Source: an uncultured Phycisphaerales bacterium (GTDB lineage Bacteria; Planctomycetota; Phycisphaerae; Phycisphaerales; UBA1924). From it: a stretch of 6,530 nucleotides of DNA. A model generated the notes under the pieces. That model was not told where the DNA came from. It ran no database searches and was given only the letters and a program-made list of their open reading frames with translations. Positions 1 to 5,353 of the stretch are shown here, piece by piece; positions within the stretch are counted from its first letter, which is position 1, and every line of letters begins with the position of its first letter. The translations under genes and the position numbers were made by a program. The DNA is taken from the NCBI GenBank assembly GCA_937891445.1, contig CALAFV010000629.1:1-6530 (forward strand), given 5' to 3'.

Positions 1-1233
1 CTGCGCTCCGCCCGTGCGGGAGAAGATCGGCGGGGTGGGCTTGCCGTCCACCCTCGCGGTGCAGCGCTCTGCGAGCACTACGGTGTTCGAGATCGCCTCC
101 TCGACGTCGTCGGTGTCGAGGTAGGCCAGGGCTGCACGCACCTCGTGCTCGGCCATGACGTGGTAGTCCTGGGCGTCGGAGAAGAGGTCGTCGTCGTCGG
201 TGAGGTCCTTGTTCGTCTGTGCGGCGATCCAGACCTGGTGGTGATCCTTGTCGGAGGGCTCCGGGTAGTGGGCGTCGCACGTGGCGATCAGCGGCAGCCC
301 GTACTCGCGCGCGAGCCCCACGAGGGCCTTGTTGAGCCGGATCTGGTCGGCCAGTTGGTTCGCCTGGATCTCGACGTAGAGCCTGCCCGGGAAGATCTCC
401 ATGAGCCGGGCGAGCACGGCGCGCGCGCCCTCGTAGTCGTCGTCGAGCAGGCGGCGCGCGATCGGTCCGCGCAGGCAGCCGGTACCGCAGGCCACGCCCT
501 CGCTGTGACGGGTCAGGGTGTCCCAGTCCATGCGAGGGCGGCCGTAGAAGCCGTCCATGCTCGCCTCGGTGGAAGCGCCCCAGATGTTGCGCAGGCCAGT
601 GTCGTCGAGCGCCCACAGGATCAGGTGGGAGTAGTCGCCCAGGACGTACTTCGCGCTGCCCGGGCCCTCCTTGATCTCGGGGTCGCCGCGCAGGAAGCGG
701 TCCTCGACGAGGTTGGCCTCGATGCCGAGGATCGCCTTGATCCCAGCCTTGTCGCACTCGGTCTGGAAGTCGGGGTGCAGAGAGGCAGTGGCGTGGTCGG
801 TGACCGCGATCGCGGGCTGGCCGTCGGCGAGCGCGGCGGCGACGATCTCGGAGGCCTTGCTCATGCCGTCCAGGGCGCTCGCCTCGGAGTGCACGTGCAG
901 GTTCACGAAGGACCCGAAGCCGTGCTCGCGGGCGACGTCGGCCTCGTAGGCCAGCAGCGCGCGCCACAGCGGCGGGTCGAGCGGACCGATCCAGCAGTGC
1001 TGCGGGATCTCGAAGATCCCAGCGCGCTCGGTTCGCTCGCGGGCGAAGTCCTCGGCCCGCATGACGAGGAACCCTCCGGCCTCGGACTCGACGGCCAGCA
1101 GGGCCGCGCCAGCGGTGCTCGCCTTCGTCCACTCGAAGACACCCACCGAGCGACTCTCGGCGAGCAGCAGGGCGCGGATGCCGTCGTCGTCCTCGATGAG
1201 GGACGACGACTCGTACATCTCGACTACACGCAC
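1..1233 (-). CDS. dnaE: DNA polymerase III alpha subunit (DnaE type), N-terminal part, truncated by the window edge
   Basis: This is the replicative DNA polymerase catalytic subunit; 411 residues are visible and no stop is reached. Residues 110-323 read as a PHP domain: LHVHSE (112-117), VTDH (144-147), GIEANL (170-175), SHLIL (202-206) before DDTGLRNI, GCLRG (252-256), LYVEIQAN (285-292) and CDAHY (319-323). These match in order the conserved blocks at the N-terminus of bacterial DnaE. The polymerase palm and fingers would lie beyond the left edge. The likely metal ligands H113, H115, D146, H147, E172, H203, C253, D320 and H322 are all present, so the PHP domain may be an active 3'-5' exonuclease, as known for mycobacterial DnaE1. 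About 109 residues precede the PHP domain, where most DnaE proteins have only a few. The GTG start at 1233 is chosen because GAGAGGGG lies 5 bases upstream; an ATG at 1218 lacks a close ribosome binding site. The gene lies 81 bases after the ssDNA-binding gene, behind a hairpin. Confidence 0.92.
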   Translation of the reverse strand, partial: MRVVEMYESSSLIEDDDGIRALLLAESRSVGVFEWTKASTAGAALLAVESEAGGFLVMRAEDFARERTERAGIFEIPQHCWIGPLDPPLWRALLAYEADVAREHGFGSFVNLHVHSEASALDGMSKASEIVAAALADGQPAIAVTDHATASLHPDFQTECDKAGIKAILGIEANLVEDRFLRGDPEIKEGPGSAKYVLGDYSHLILWALDDTGLRNIWGASTEASMDGFYGRPRMDWDTLTRHSEGVACGTGCLRGPIARRLLDDDYEGARAVLARLMEIFPGRLYVEIQANQLADQIRLNKALVGLAREYGLPLIATCDAHYPEPSDKDHHQVWIAAQTNKDLTDDDDLFSDAQDYHVMAEHEVRAALAYLDTDDVEEAISNTVVLAERCTARVDGKPTPPIFSRTGGAQ

Positions 1234-1248
1234 AGGTACCCCTCTCCC
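1231..1248 (-). promoter_or_regulatory. Ribosome binding site and GTG start of the polymerase gene
   Basis: On the minus strand the sequence GGGAGAGGGG is followed by a 5-base spacer (TACCT) and GTG at 1233-1231. This decides the start in favour of GTG over the in-frame ATG at 1218-1216, which would leave the purine run about 20 bases away. The upstream CCCT at 1252-1249 could pair with AGGG at 1243-1240, so the site could be partly masked in the mRNA; that part is inference. Confidence 0.6.
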
Positions 1249-1255
1249 AGGGTGA

Positions 1256-1310
1256 CCCGAGCCCACCCTCCCCTGTGCAGGGGGCGGCGTGAGGGGAGGG
1301 CGGGCTCGGG
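1256..1310 (-). terminator. GC-rich 18-bp inverted repeat between the ssDNA-binding and polymerase genes
   Basis: Arms 1256-1273 and 1293-1310 are complementary over 18 positions with a single G-U pair in the minus-strand RNA, and enclose a 19-base loop. The hairpin begins 5 bases after the stop codon of the ssDNA-binding gene and ends just ahead of the polymerase ribosome binding site. This is where an operon-end terminator would be expected. No run of U follows the 3' arm, as is common for hairpin terminators in high-GC actinobacteria. It could instead be an RNA-processing or stability element, or a partial terminator that lowers polymerase expression. No promoter-like AT-rich hexamers are visible in the 81-base gap (1234-1314). 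Confidence 0.6.
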
Positions 1311-1314
1311 AGCC

Positions 1315-2298
1315 TCAGTCGAAGTTGCGCATCCCACCGGAGGCCGGGGCCTCGGCGGGGGCGGGCTCCTGGGAGGGCTCCTGGGAGGCGGCGGGGACGA
1401 CCCGGTCTCGCAGGGCCGCGAGGTTGACGGTCGTGGAGTCGTTGGACTTGGCCGGGGCCTCGGCACCCTTGGGGGCGTCGCTCGACTCGCCGTCCTTCGA
1501 CTCGCTCTTGCGGGTCTCCGGCTGGGGGACGCGCTTGTCGAAGAAGCGGGCGTAGAAGTCGTCGTCGGCGCGCGAGGTGACGACGGCCTCCAGGGGCTCG
1601 GGGAGGGGGTAGCGCGCGGCGTGCTCCGGGTTGCGCAGGTCGAAGCGCTTGCCGTCGGCCGCGTCGATGGGGTCCAGCGGGATGATGTGGTAGTTGGTGT
1701 CGGTCCCGGTGCCCGTGCGCTTGATGAGGAAGTCCCGGTCGACGATCGTCCCCTTGTAGTGGGCAGCGAAGCCCTGGAGCGCACCGAAGAAGTTCTTGAA
1801 GCCCATGTTGACCACGACGATGGCCTTCTCCATCGTGGTCTCGCCGGTGCCCTTGCCGCTCTCGTCGGTCTTGATGACCTCGCGCTCGACGTCGCGGATG
1901 CCCACGACCTGGCCGCCCTCGATGACTTCCTCGCGGAGGACCGCATAGGCCCACACGCGGCCCGTGGGACGCTTGACGGCCTTGCCGTCCACGATGTGGT
2001 CGCAGATGTAGCAGTCCGCGAACATGCCGTCGAAGGCCACGTCCCTGCGACAGACGGCCGCCATCTTCTGGGGCCAGTTGCTCCCCTCGGGCCAGTCGGA
2101 GGGCCGCTCGCGGGTGGGCACGTTCGCGTGCTGGTCGACGACGATCCACTGAGGCTCGTCGGTGATGAAGCGCAGGATCGCGCTCTTGCCGTCCTCGATC
2201 GAGAAGTAGTGGGTCCTGGCGAACGAGCCGCCGCCCTTGGTCGCCTCGCGAGCCTGCTCGCCGCCGCGACGGAAGTTTGTGGTCTGGAGAGCGTTCAT
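1315..2298 (-). CDS. Probable single-stranded DNA-binding protein, T4 gp32-like
   Basis: A 327-residue protein that I read as the phage ssDNA-binding protein coating unwound template strands. The order of features resembles T4 gp32: a short basic N-terminal arm (residues 1-30); a strand GKSAILRFITD (37-47) like the gp32 block ending AVIRFLP; a candidate zinc site H57, C83, C96, C99 whose CYICDHI (96-102) matches the gp32 CxxC-x-x-I block; a strand block WAYAVLREE (116-124); and DRDFLIKRTGTGTDTNY (187-203) like the gp32 strand FVLKVKQVSGF. After about residue 255 the chain becomes low-complexity (Ser, Glu, Pro, Ala), including a tandem SQEP repeat, and ends in RNFD. That is a flexible tail with a short aromatic-acidic tip, as in many SSBs. 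The ATG at 2298 shares one base with the upstream stop. Ribosome binding is weak (an A-rich run), suggesting coupled initiation. An upstream ATG at 2364 is rejected because it lies inside the preceding gene. The assignment rests on pattern resemblance only. Confidence 0.65.
   Translation of the reverse strand: MNALQTTNFRRGGEQAREATKGGGSFARTHYFSIEDGKSAILRFITDEPQWIVVDQHANVPTRERPSDWPEGSNWPQKMAAVCRRDVAFDGMFADCYICDHIVDGKAVKRPTGRVWAYAVLREEVIEGGQVVGIRDVEREVIKTDESGKGTGETTMEKAIVVVNMGFKNFFGALQGFAAHYKGTIVDRDFLIKRTGTGTDTNYHIIPLDPIDAADGKRFDLRNPEHAARYPLPEPLEAVVTSRADDDFYARFFDKRVPQPETRKSESKDGESSDAPKGAEAPAKSNDSTTVNLAALRDRVVPAASQEPSQEPAPAEAPASGGMRNFD
1363..1386 (-). repeat. Tandem 12-base repeat coding SQEP-SQEP
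   Basis: Two identical adjacent 12-base units (1363-1374 and 1375-1386; plus-strand unit GGGCTCCTGGGA) lie in the linker of the ssDNA-binding protein and encode the duplicated SQEP near residues 305-312. The repeat is in frame, so gain or loss of a unit would only change linker length. It is probably a slippage product in a tolerant disordered region. Confidence 0.75.
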
Positions 2299-2993
2299 CA
2301 GATTTTTCTTTCTTCGAGAAGGAGAGACCCCGCCCGCTGCGCGAGCGCGTCGGTAATGCTGCACTGCTCGTTGACGAAGATCGCTGTGCGCCTGCCGACC
2401 TGGACCACCTCGACCTCGGGGTGGTCGGGTCCGGTGAGCCCGACGGCGATCTGCATCGAGACCCCGACCCTACCGAGAGCCACCGACAGCGACTCTTGCC
2501 AGGCCCGAGACCTCTCCTCGTCCTCCCTGGCCGTGTCCCACAGGTAGTAGGACCAGGGCCACCGGGCGGAGTCGGTGGGATGATGCTCCTCCCCCCGCAG
2601 CGCCGTGTCAAGCACCGTTTGAGGTGGTGTTTTCCCGGCGACGCGCAGGTCGGAGCGAGCCAGGCGGATGCGCTCCATGACGTACTCGTCGAGGAACACG
2701 TGGCCCAGCGGGGTGGCGTCGTAGGCACCCCTCGTCTCGGGGTCGAGCAACTGCGTCACCACGTAGGTCAGATACGGGTCGTCCGTGCCGCGCTCGTGGT
2801 AGGCACGGGCGATCTGGTGCTTCGTGGCGCTCGGGGGCACCCCCAGTGCCCGGTAGTAGCCGTTGACGTCGTAGACCATCGCCGGGCTGCGTTCGAGCGC
2901 CACGCACGTCGAGAAGGTCGCTGGCCCGTCGCCGACCAGCCGGGGGCGCGCGAGCGCCTCCGGCAGCGGTCGGGGCGGGGCGTGGACGCTCAC
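2298..2993 (-). CDS. Degenerate J-domain (DnaJ-like) protein lacking HPD
   Basis: A 231-residue protein with a J-domain-like stretch at residues 41-92. YDVNGYYRALGV (41-52) and KHQIARAYHE (58-67) match helices I and II of DnaJ, and LLDPETRGAYD (82-92) matches the end of helix III. The HPD tripeptide and about 15 residues around it are missing, so it is unlikely to stimulate Hsp70 in the normal way. The remainder (93-231) contains an aromatic block WPWSYYLW (145-152), a helical acidic segment, and a small beta-looking part with IAVGL and AIFVNEQ, none of which I recognise. The GTG at 2993 overlaps the upstream stop by four bases (GTGA), but its ribosome binding site is poor (GAGG too close). 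The ATG at 2879, just before the J-like part, is an alternative start that would drop 38 unstructured residues. J-like proteins of unknown role recur in actinobacteriophages. A replication or host-chaperone role is only inferred from position. Confidence 0.6.
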   Translation of the reverse strand: MSVHAPPRPLPEALARPRLVGDGPATFSTCVALERSPAMVYDVNGYYRALGVPPSATKHQIARAYHERGTDDPYLTYVVTQLLDPETRGAYDATPLGHVFLDEYVMERIRLARSDLRVAGKTPPQTVLDTALRGEEHHPTDSARWPWSYYLWDTAREDEERSRAWQESLSVALGRVGVSMQIAVGLTGPDHPEVEVVQVGRRTAIFVNEQCSITDALAQRAGSLLLEERKI

Positions 2994-3124
2994 GCCTCGG
3001 GGTCGTCCTCGGCGAGTTCCTCGGCGAGTTCGGCCTCGTCCTTGGCCGTCCACTTCGGGGCGGCGGTCTTCTTCTGCTCGGGGTCGGGCAGGATCGACCC
3101 CTCGCCCCTCTTCGTGATCGCCAT
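2990..3124 (-). other. Possible in-frame internal start giving a 44-aa acidic soluble protein
   Basis: Inside the membrane-protein gene, an ATG at 3124-3122 is preceded by GAGAGGAG with a 6-base spacer, a ribosome binding site as good as those of neighbouring genes. Translation from it would yield only the charged tail (starting MAITKRGEG, ending DDPEA) without the transmembrane part. The switch in composition from hydrophobic to charged falls exactly at this ATG. The region may be a fusion of two once-separate genes, or may produce both a membrane and a free form. Chance occurrence of the purine run in codons for RREE is the main alternative. Confidence 0.35.
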
Positions 3125-3352
3125 GCCGTGCTCCTCTCTTCGCCACGCGAGGTAGTTCCTCGCGTAGACCCATCCATAGGCCACCGCCGTCGCCACGAAG
3201 CCCCATGCCTCGGTGACCACGGCGTAGACCAGCCACACAGGCTGCACGAGAAAGCCGATGAGCCATCCGACCTTACGCCTGCTCCCCGACAGCCACAGGC
3301 CGGTGATCCCCGCCGCAGCAAGGACGATCGACAACCACGACGCAGCGCTCAC
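2990..3352 (-). CDS. Small membrane protein with three predicted transmembrane segments and an acidic tail
   Basis: A 120-residue protein. Hydrophobic segments at about residues 6-23, 29-46 and 50-68 are separated by a basic turn SRRK (24-27) and a short TEAW link, giving three likely transmembrane helices. A soluble, charged C-terminus rich in Glu and Asp follows (77-120). The tryptophan- and tyrosine-rich layout (GWLIGF, WLVYAV, YGWVYARN) faintly recalls PnuC-like transporters, but the protein is far too short to be a complete one and no substrate can be assigned. The GTG start at 3352 has an excellent site, AAGGAGG with 5-base spacing, and overlaps the stop of the 25-aa gene (GTGA). An in-frame ATG further upstream (3418) is rejected because it lies inside that gene. 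Possible roles include membrane anchoring of replication or a holin-like function; neither is shown. Confidence 0.75.
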   Translation of the reverse strand: MSAASWLSIVLAAAGITGLWLSGSRRKVGWLIGFLVQPVWLVYAVVTEAWGFVATAVAYGWVYARNYLAWRREEHGMAITKRGEGSILPDPEQKKTAAPKWTAKDEAELAEELAEDDPEA

Positions 3353-3426
3353 CGACGCCTCCTTCTGACGCGGCGCTCGCGCAGGAGTTCGAGGATCTCC
3401 ATCCATGCGTAACGCCACGGACTCAT
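3349..3426 (-). CDS. 25-aa basic microprotein, function unknown
   Basis: The ORF encodes a tryptophan-containing amphipathic start (MSPWRYAWMEILELLRE) followed by a strongly basic end with RRVRRRRR. Support for translation: the ATG at 3426 has GGAGGG at 6-base spacing, it overlaps the methyltransferase stop as ATGA, and its stop overlaps the membrane-protein start as GTGA. It therefore fits the spacing rule of the operon on both sides. The poly-Arg tail could bind nucleic acid or acidic phospholipid. It could also be a translational bridge that merely carries ribosomes to the next start. No family is recognised. Confidence 0.5.
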   Translation of the reverse strand: MSPWRYAWMEILELLRERRVRRRRR

Positions 3427-4361
3427 GAGAGTCCCTCCATCCGAGTCCTCAGCGCCAGGTCGTGGTAGTCGGGGTTGAGGTCGATGCCGACGTAGCGGCG
3501 ACCATTCCTGATTGCCGCGAGGCCGGTGGTGCCCGAGCCCGAGAACGGGTCGAGCACCGTGCCGCCCGGCTTGCAGCCCGCAAGGATGCAGCGCTCGGGG
3601 AGCGCGAGGGGGTAGACGGCGAAGTGCGCGCCGGGGAACGGCTGGGTGGCGATGGTCCAGACGTCGCCGGGGTTCTTCATCTCCCCGTACTGTCCGGCGT
3701 TCGGGCCTTGGGGTCGAATGGCAGCCTGCCCGCGTAGTGCGTTCGCGCCGTTGCGACTCGGCTTCGTAGTGGCTGGCTCCCGAATGGGGTCCAGGTCGAA
3801 CCAGTAGCGCGGCCCCTTCGTGAACAGGAAGATGTGCTCGTGCTTCTTGCTCGGGCGGTCGGTCACCGACTCGGGCATCGCGTTGGGCTTGGCCCAGATG
3901 ATGTCGCTGCGCAGCACCCACCCGTCGTCCTGTAGCGCGAACGCGACGCGCCACGGGATGCCGAGGAGGTTCTTCGCGGGGAGCCCTCCGTTCTGCGGTG
4001 CGTTCGCTCGATTGCGGACGTTGGTGATCTGCTGACCGCCTTGGGATCGGACGCTCTTGCCCTTGCCGTAGTTGCCACCACCGCCACCCGTGTACGAGTC
4101 GCCCAGGTTCACCCACAGCGTCCCGTCGTCAGCGAGCACACGGCGCACCTCACGGAACACCGCGACAAGACTCTCCACGAACTCAGACGGGGATGACTCC
4201 GCGCCAATCTGTCCGCCGATGCCGTAGTCCCGCAGGCCGAAGTACGGCGGGGACGTCACACAGCAGTCGACGGAGGCGTCAGGCATCCCGGCGAGCACCT
4301 CGCGAGCGTCCCCTGTCCACAGGGTCACGCGCTCGGTCTGCGTGTGGACCTCCGCGCTCAC
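3423..4361 (-). CDS. Site-specific DNA methyltransferase, beta class (N6-adenine or N4-cytosine)
   Basis: A 312-residue S-adenosylmethionine-dependent DNA methyltransferase of the N6_N4_Mtase family. The catalytic motif IV TSPPYFGLRDYG is at residues 36-47 and the cofactor-binding motif I DPFSGSGTTG is at 271-280, followed by GIDLNPDY (292-299). Catalytic before cofactor motif is the beta-class order. Between them lie FREVRRVLADDGTLWVNLGDSY (69-90), a glycine-rich loop, LLGIPWRVAFALQDDGW (132-148), IIWAKPNAMP (154-163) and HEHIFLFTK (174-182), all usual for the family. SPPY is commonest in N4-cytosine enzymes but also occurs in adenine enzymes, so the target base is open. The GTG at 4361 overlaps the upstream stop (GTGA) with GGGAGGG about 9 bases away. 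An ATG at 4556 lies within the upstream gene and is rejected. No restriction endonuclease is adjacent, so this is an orphan enzyme, probably protecting phage DNA. Confidence 0.95.
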   Translation of the reverse strand: MSAEVHTQTERVTLWTGDAREVLAGMPDASVDCCVTSPPYFGLRDYGIGGQIGAESSPSEFVESLVAVFREVRRVLADDGTLWVNLGDSYTGGGGGNYGKGKSVRSQGGQQITNVRNRANAPQNGGLPAKNLLGIPWRVAFALQDDGWVLRSDIIWAKPNAMPESVTDRPSKKHEHIFLFTKGPRYWFDLDPIREPATTKPSRNGANALRGQAAIRPQGPNAGQYGEMKNPGDVWTIATQPFPGAHFAVYPLALPERCILAGCKPGGTVLDPFSGSGTTGLAAIRNGRRYVGIDLNPDYHDLALRTRMEGLS

Positions 4362-4651
4362 GAGGCACCACCCTCCCCTCGGTGCGCACGCAGAGCGGTG
4401 GGGTTGGCCTCGAAGAGCAGGTCCTGCGCTCGGTCGGTCTGAGGGGAGATCGAGTAGACGCTCAGGGTGTGAATGAAGCGGTCGCGAGCCAGCAGCGCCA
4501 GCAGCGCCATCGCCTCTCTCCCCGAGGTACGCACGGAGCCCCCGAAGCGGTTCCACTGCGACCAGGCCAAGATCACCTGGTCAGTGTCCGGGACCTTGTC
4601 GATGCTGCCCCGAGAGGGCTCAGGTGGCTTCGGGGCGTGCTTGGTGCTCAC
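4358..4651 (-). CDS. Hypothetical protein between the two methyltransferases
   Basis: A 97-residue protein of unknown function. The N-terminus (1-20) is proline- and charge-rich. A central part with QVILAWSQWNRFGG (25-38) and a helical stretch REAMALLALLARDRFIHTLS (45-64) looks folded; the end is basic and glycine-rich. It has no transmembrane segment, cysteine cluster or nucleotide-binding motif. The GTG start at 4651 has AAGGAG at 5-base spacing and overlaps the Dam-like stop (GTGA); the end overlaps the beta-class methyltransferase start in the same way. This placement suggests co-translation with both enzymes. An accessory role in DNA recognition is possible but unsupported by sequence. 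Confidence 0.75.
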   Translation of the reverse strand: MSTKHAPKPPEPSRGSIDKVPDTDQVILAWSQWNRFGGSVRTSGREAMALLALLARDRFIHTLSVYSISPQTDRAQDLLFEANPTALRAHRGEGGAS

Positions 4652-5343
4652 AAGTTCTCCTTCGTCCAGATGACCTCTTTGCGGTGCGTCCCCTGACTGT
4701 CACGTAGACCTCTGAGCGGGAGGAACGGCAACCACGTCGCGCCGTCCTGCTCTGCGACGATGACCTGCCCCGACCGAGACCGGCACCACTCCCCGAGGGC
4801 GACGAAGTCGAGGGACCTCGCGTCGTGCCCCTTCGGATACCCCTGCCCCTTGCGCCACCACACGTCGTCCGCCTGAGGCTGGTAGGGCGGATCGACGAAG
4901 TAGGTCGCCTCCCCGTGGATCCCCGCGAGCGTGTAGTCACCGAGGTAGATCTCGACCTTGCCGAGCACGAGAGGTAACTCGGCCGCGATGTTGGCCTTCA
5001 TCGTCTCCCACCGCTTCGCCATCCTCGGGGTGACGGTCATCCCCTTGACCCTCCCCCACGAGTTCGAGGCGGCCACGACGATGTGCATCGGATCACTCGT
5101 CCTCACCCCGGCCTCGATCGGAGGGAGTGCGAGCACATCCTCCGGGGACATCGACAGAAGCCGGTGCCAGATCTCGACGACACGGGGGTCACTGTCATAG
5201 AGCACGGCCCGCTCGGCCTTGCCGTGTCGAAGCGCGTGCATCGCGTACTGCGCCGAGCCAGCGAACGGCTCGACAACCAGGGGGAACTCGGGGTCGGGGT
5301 ACCACCGGGCCATCGCACGCTTCGCCCCGTAGAAGTAGAACAA
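4648..5343 (-). CDS. Dam-like DNA adenine methyltransferase (D12 class, alpha)
   Basis: A 231-residue N6-adenine DNA methyltransferase. Motif X FYGAK (4-8) and motif I EPFAGSA (25-31) bind S-adenosylmethionine. LYDSDPRVVEIW (48-59) is the acidic motif that follows, LGDY (134-137) is further along, and motif IV VDPPYQ (150-155) is the catalytic DPPY. The C-terminus has RKEVIWTKEN, like the family's final strand. Motif order X-I-IV is the alpha class shared with E. coli Dam and T4 Dam. At 231 residues it is shorter than E. coli Dam, and the region between 60 and 130 that would recognise DNA is compact, so GATC specificity should not be assumed. The start is TTG at 5343, supported by GGAGG at 5-base spacing and because the next ATG (residue 11) would remove motif X. 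No cognate endonuclease is adjacent. Combined with the other methyltransferase it likely provides anti-restriction modification. Confidence 0.9.
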   Translation of the reverse strand: MFYFYGAKRAMARWYPDPEFPLVVEPFAGSAQYAMHALRHGKAERAVLYDSDPRVVEIWHRLLSMSPEDVLALPPIEAGVRTSDPMHIVVAASNSWGRVKGMTVTPRMAKRWETMKANIAAELPLVLGKVEIYLGDYTLAGIHGEATYFVDPPYQPQADDVWWRKGQGYPKGHDARSLDFVALGEWCRSRSGQVIVAEQDGATWLPFLPLRGLRDSQGTHRKEVIWTKENL

Positions 5344-5353
5344 GTCAGCCTCC
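5341..5353 (-). promoter_or_regulatory. Ribosome binding site and TTG start of the Dam-like gene
   Basis: GGAGG (5353-5349) is followed by a 5-base spacer containing the stop of the preceding gene, then TTG at 5343-5341. This is the only junction in the cluster with no overlap (1-base gap), and the only TTG start. The rare start codon is required to keep the FYGAK cofactor motif. Confidence 0.75.

Noticed and set aside
1256..1310. Hairpin as a phage attachment site or replication origin
   Set aside because: There is a single inverted repeat without iterated direct repeats, an AT-rich element or an adjacent integrase. Its position after a stop codon fits termination better.
1224..1946. A 240-codon minus-strand frame rich in Ser, Arg and Pro
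   Set aside because: It is a frame-shifted reading of the ssDNA-binding gene with biased composition, no motif, and no good start context.
145..2547. An 800-codon open frame on the plus strand
   Set aside because: It lies antisense to the polymerase, ssDNA-binding and J-like genes, has valine/glycine/alanine-rich low-complexity composition without any domain motif, and crosses an intergenic hairpin. Long antisense frames are expected in GC-rich coding DNA.
2277..3155. A 292-codon plus-strand frame
   Set aside because: It is antisense to the J-like and membrane-protein genes, with no recognisable domain and no fit to the operon layout.
3349..4116. A 255-codon minus-strand frame ending with the microprotein
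   Set aside because: Upstream of 3426 it is only an out-of-frame reading of the methyltransferase, arginine-rich and motif-free. Only the last 25 codons have their own ribosome binding site.
4362..4556. Upstream extension of the beta-class methyltransferase to an ATG at 4556
   Set aside because: The extra 65 residues are an out-of-frame reading of the 97-aa gene with no family similarity. The GTG at 4361 overlaps the upstream stop as at the other junctions.
3423..5343. A complete restriction-modification system
   Set aside because: The 97-aa, 53-aa and 106-aa neighbours show no PD-(D/E)xK, HNH or GIY-YIG motif, and no endonuclease-sized gene is present.
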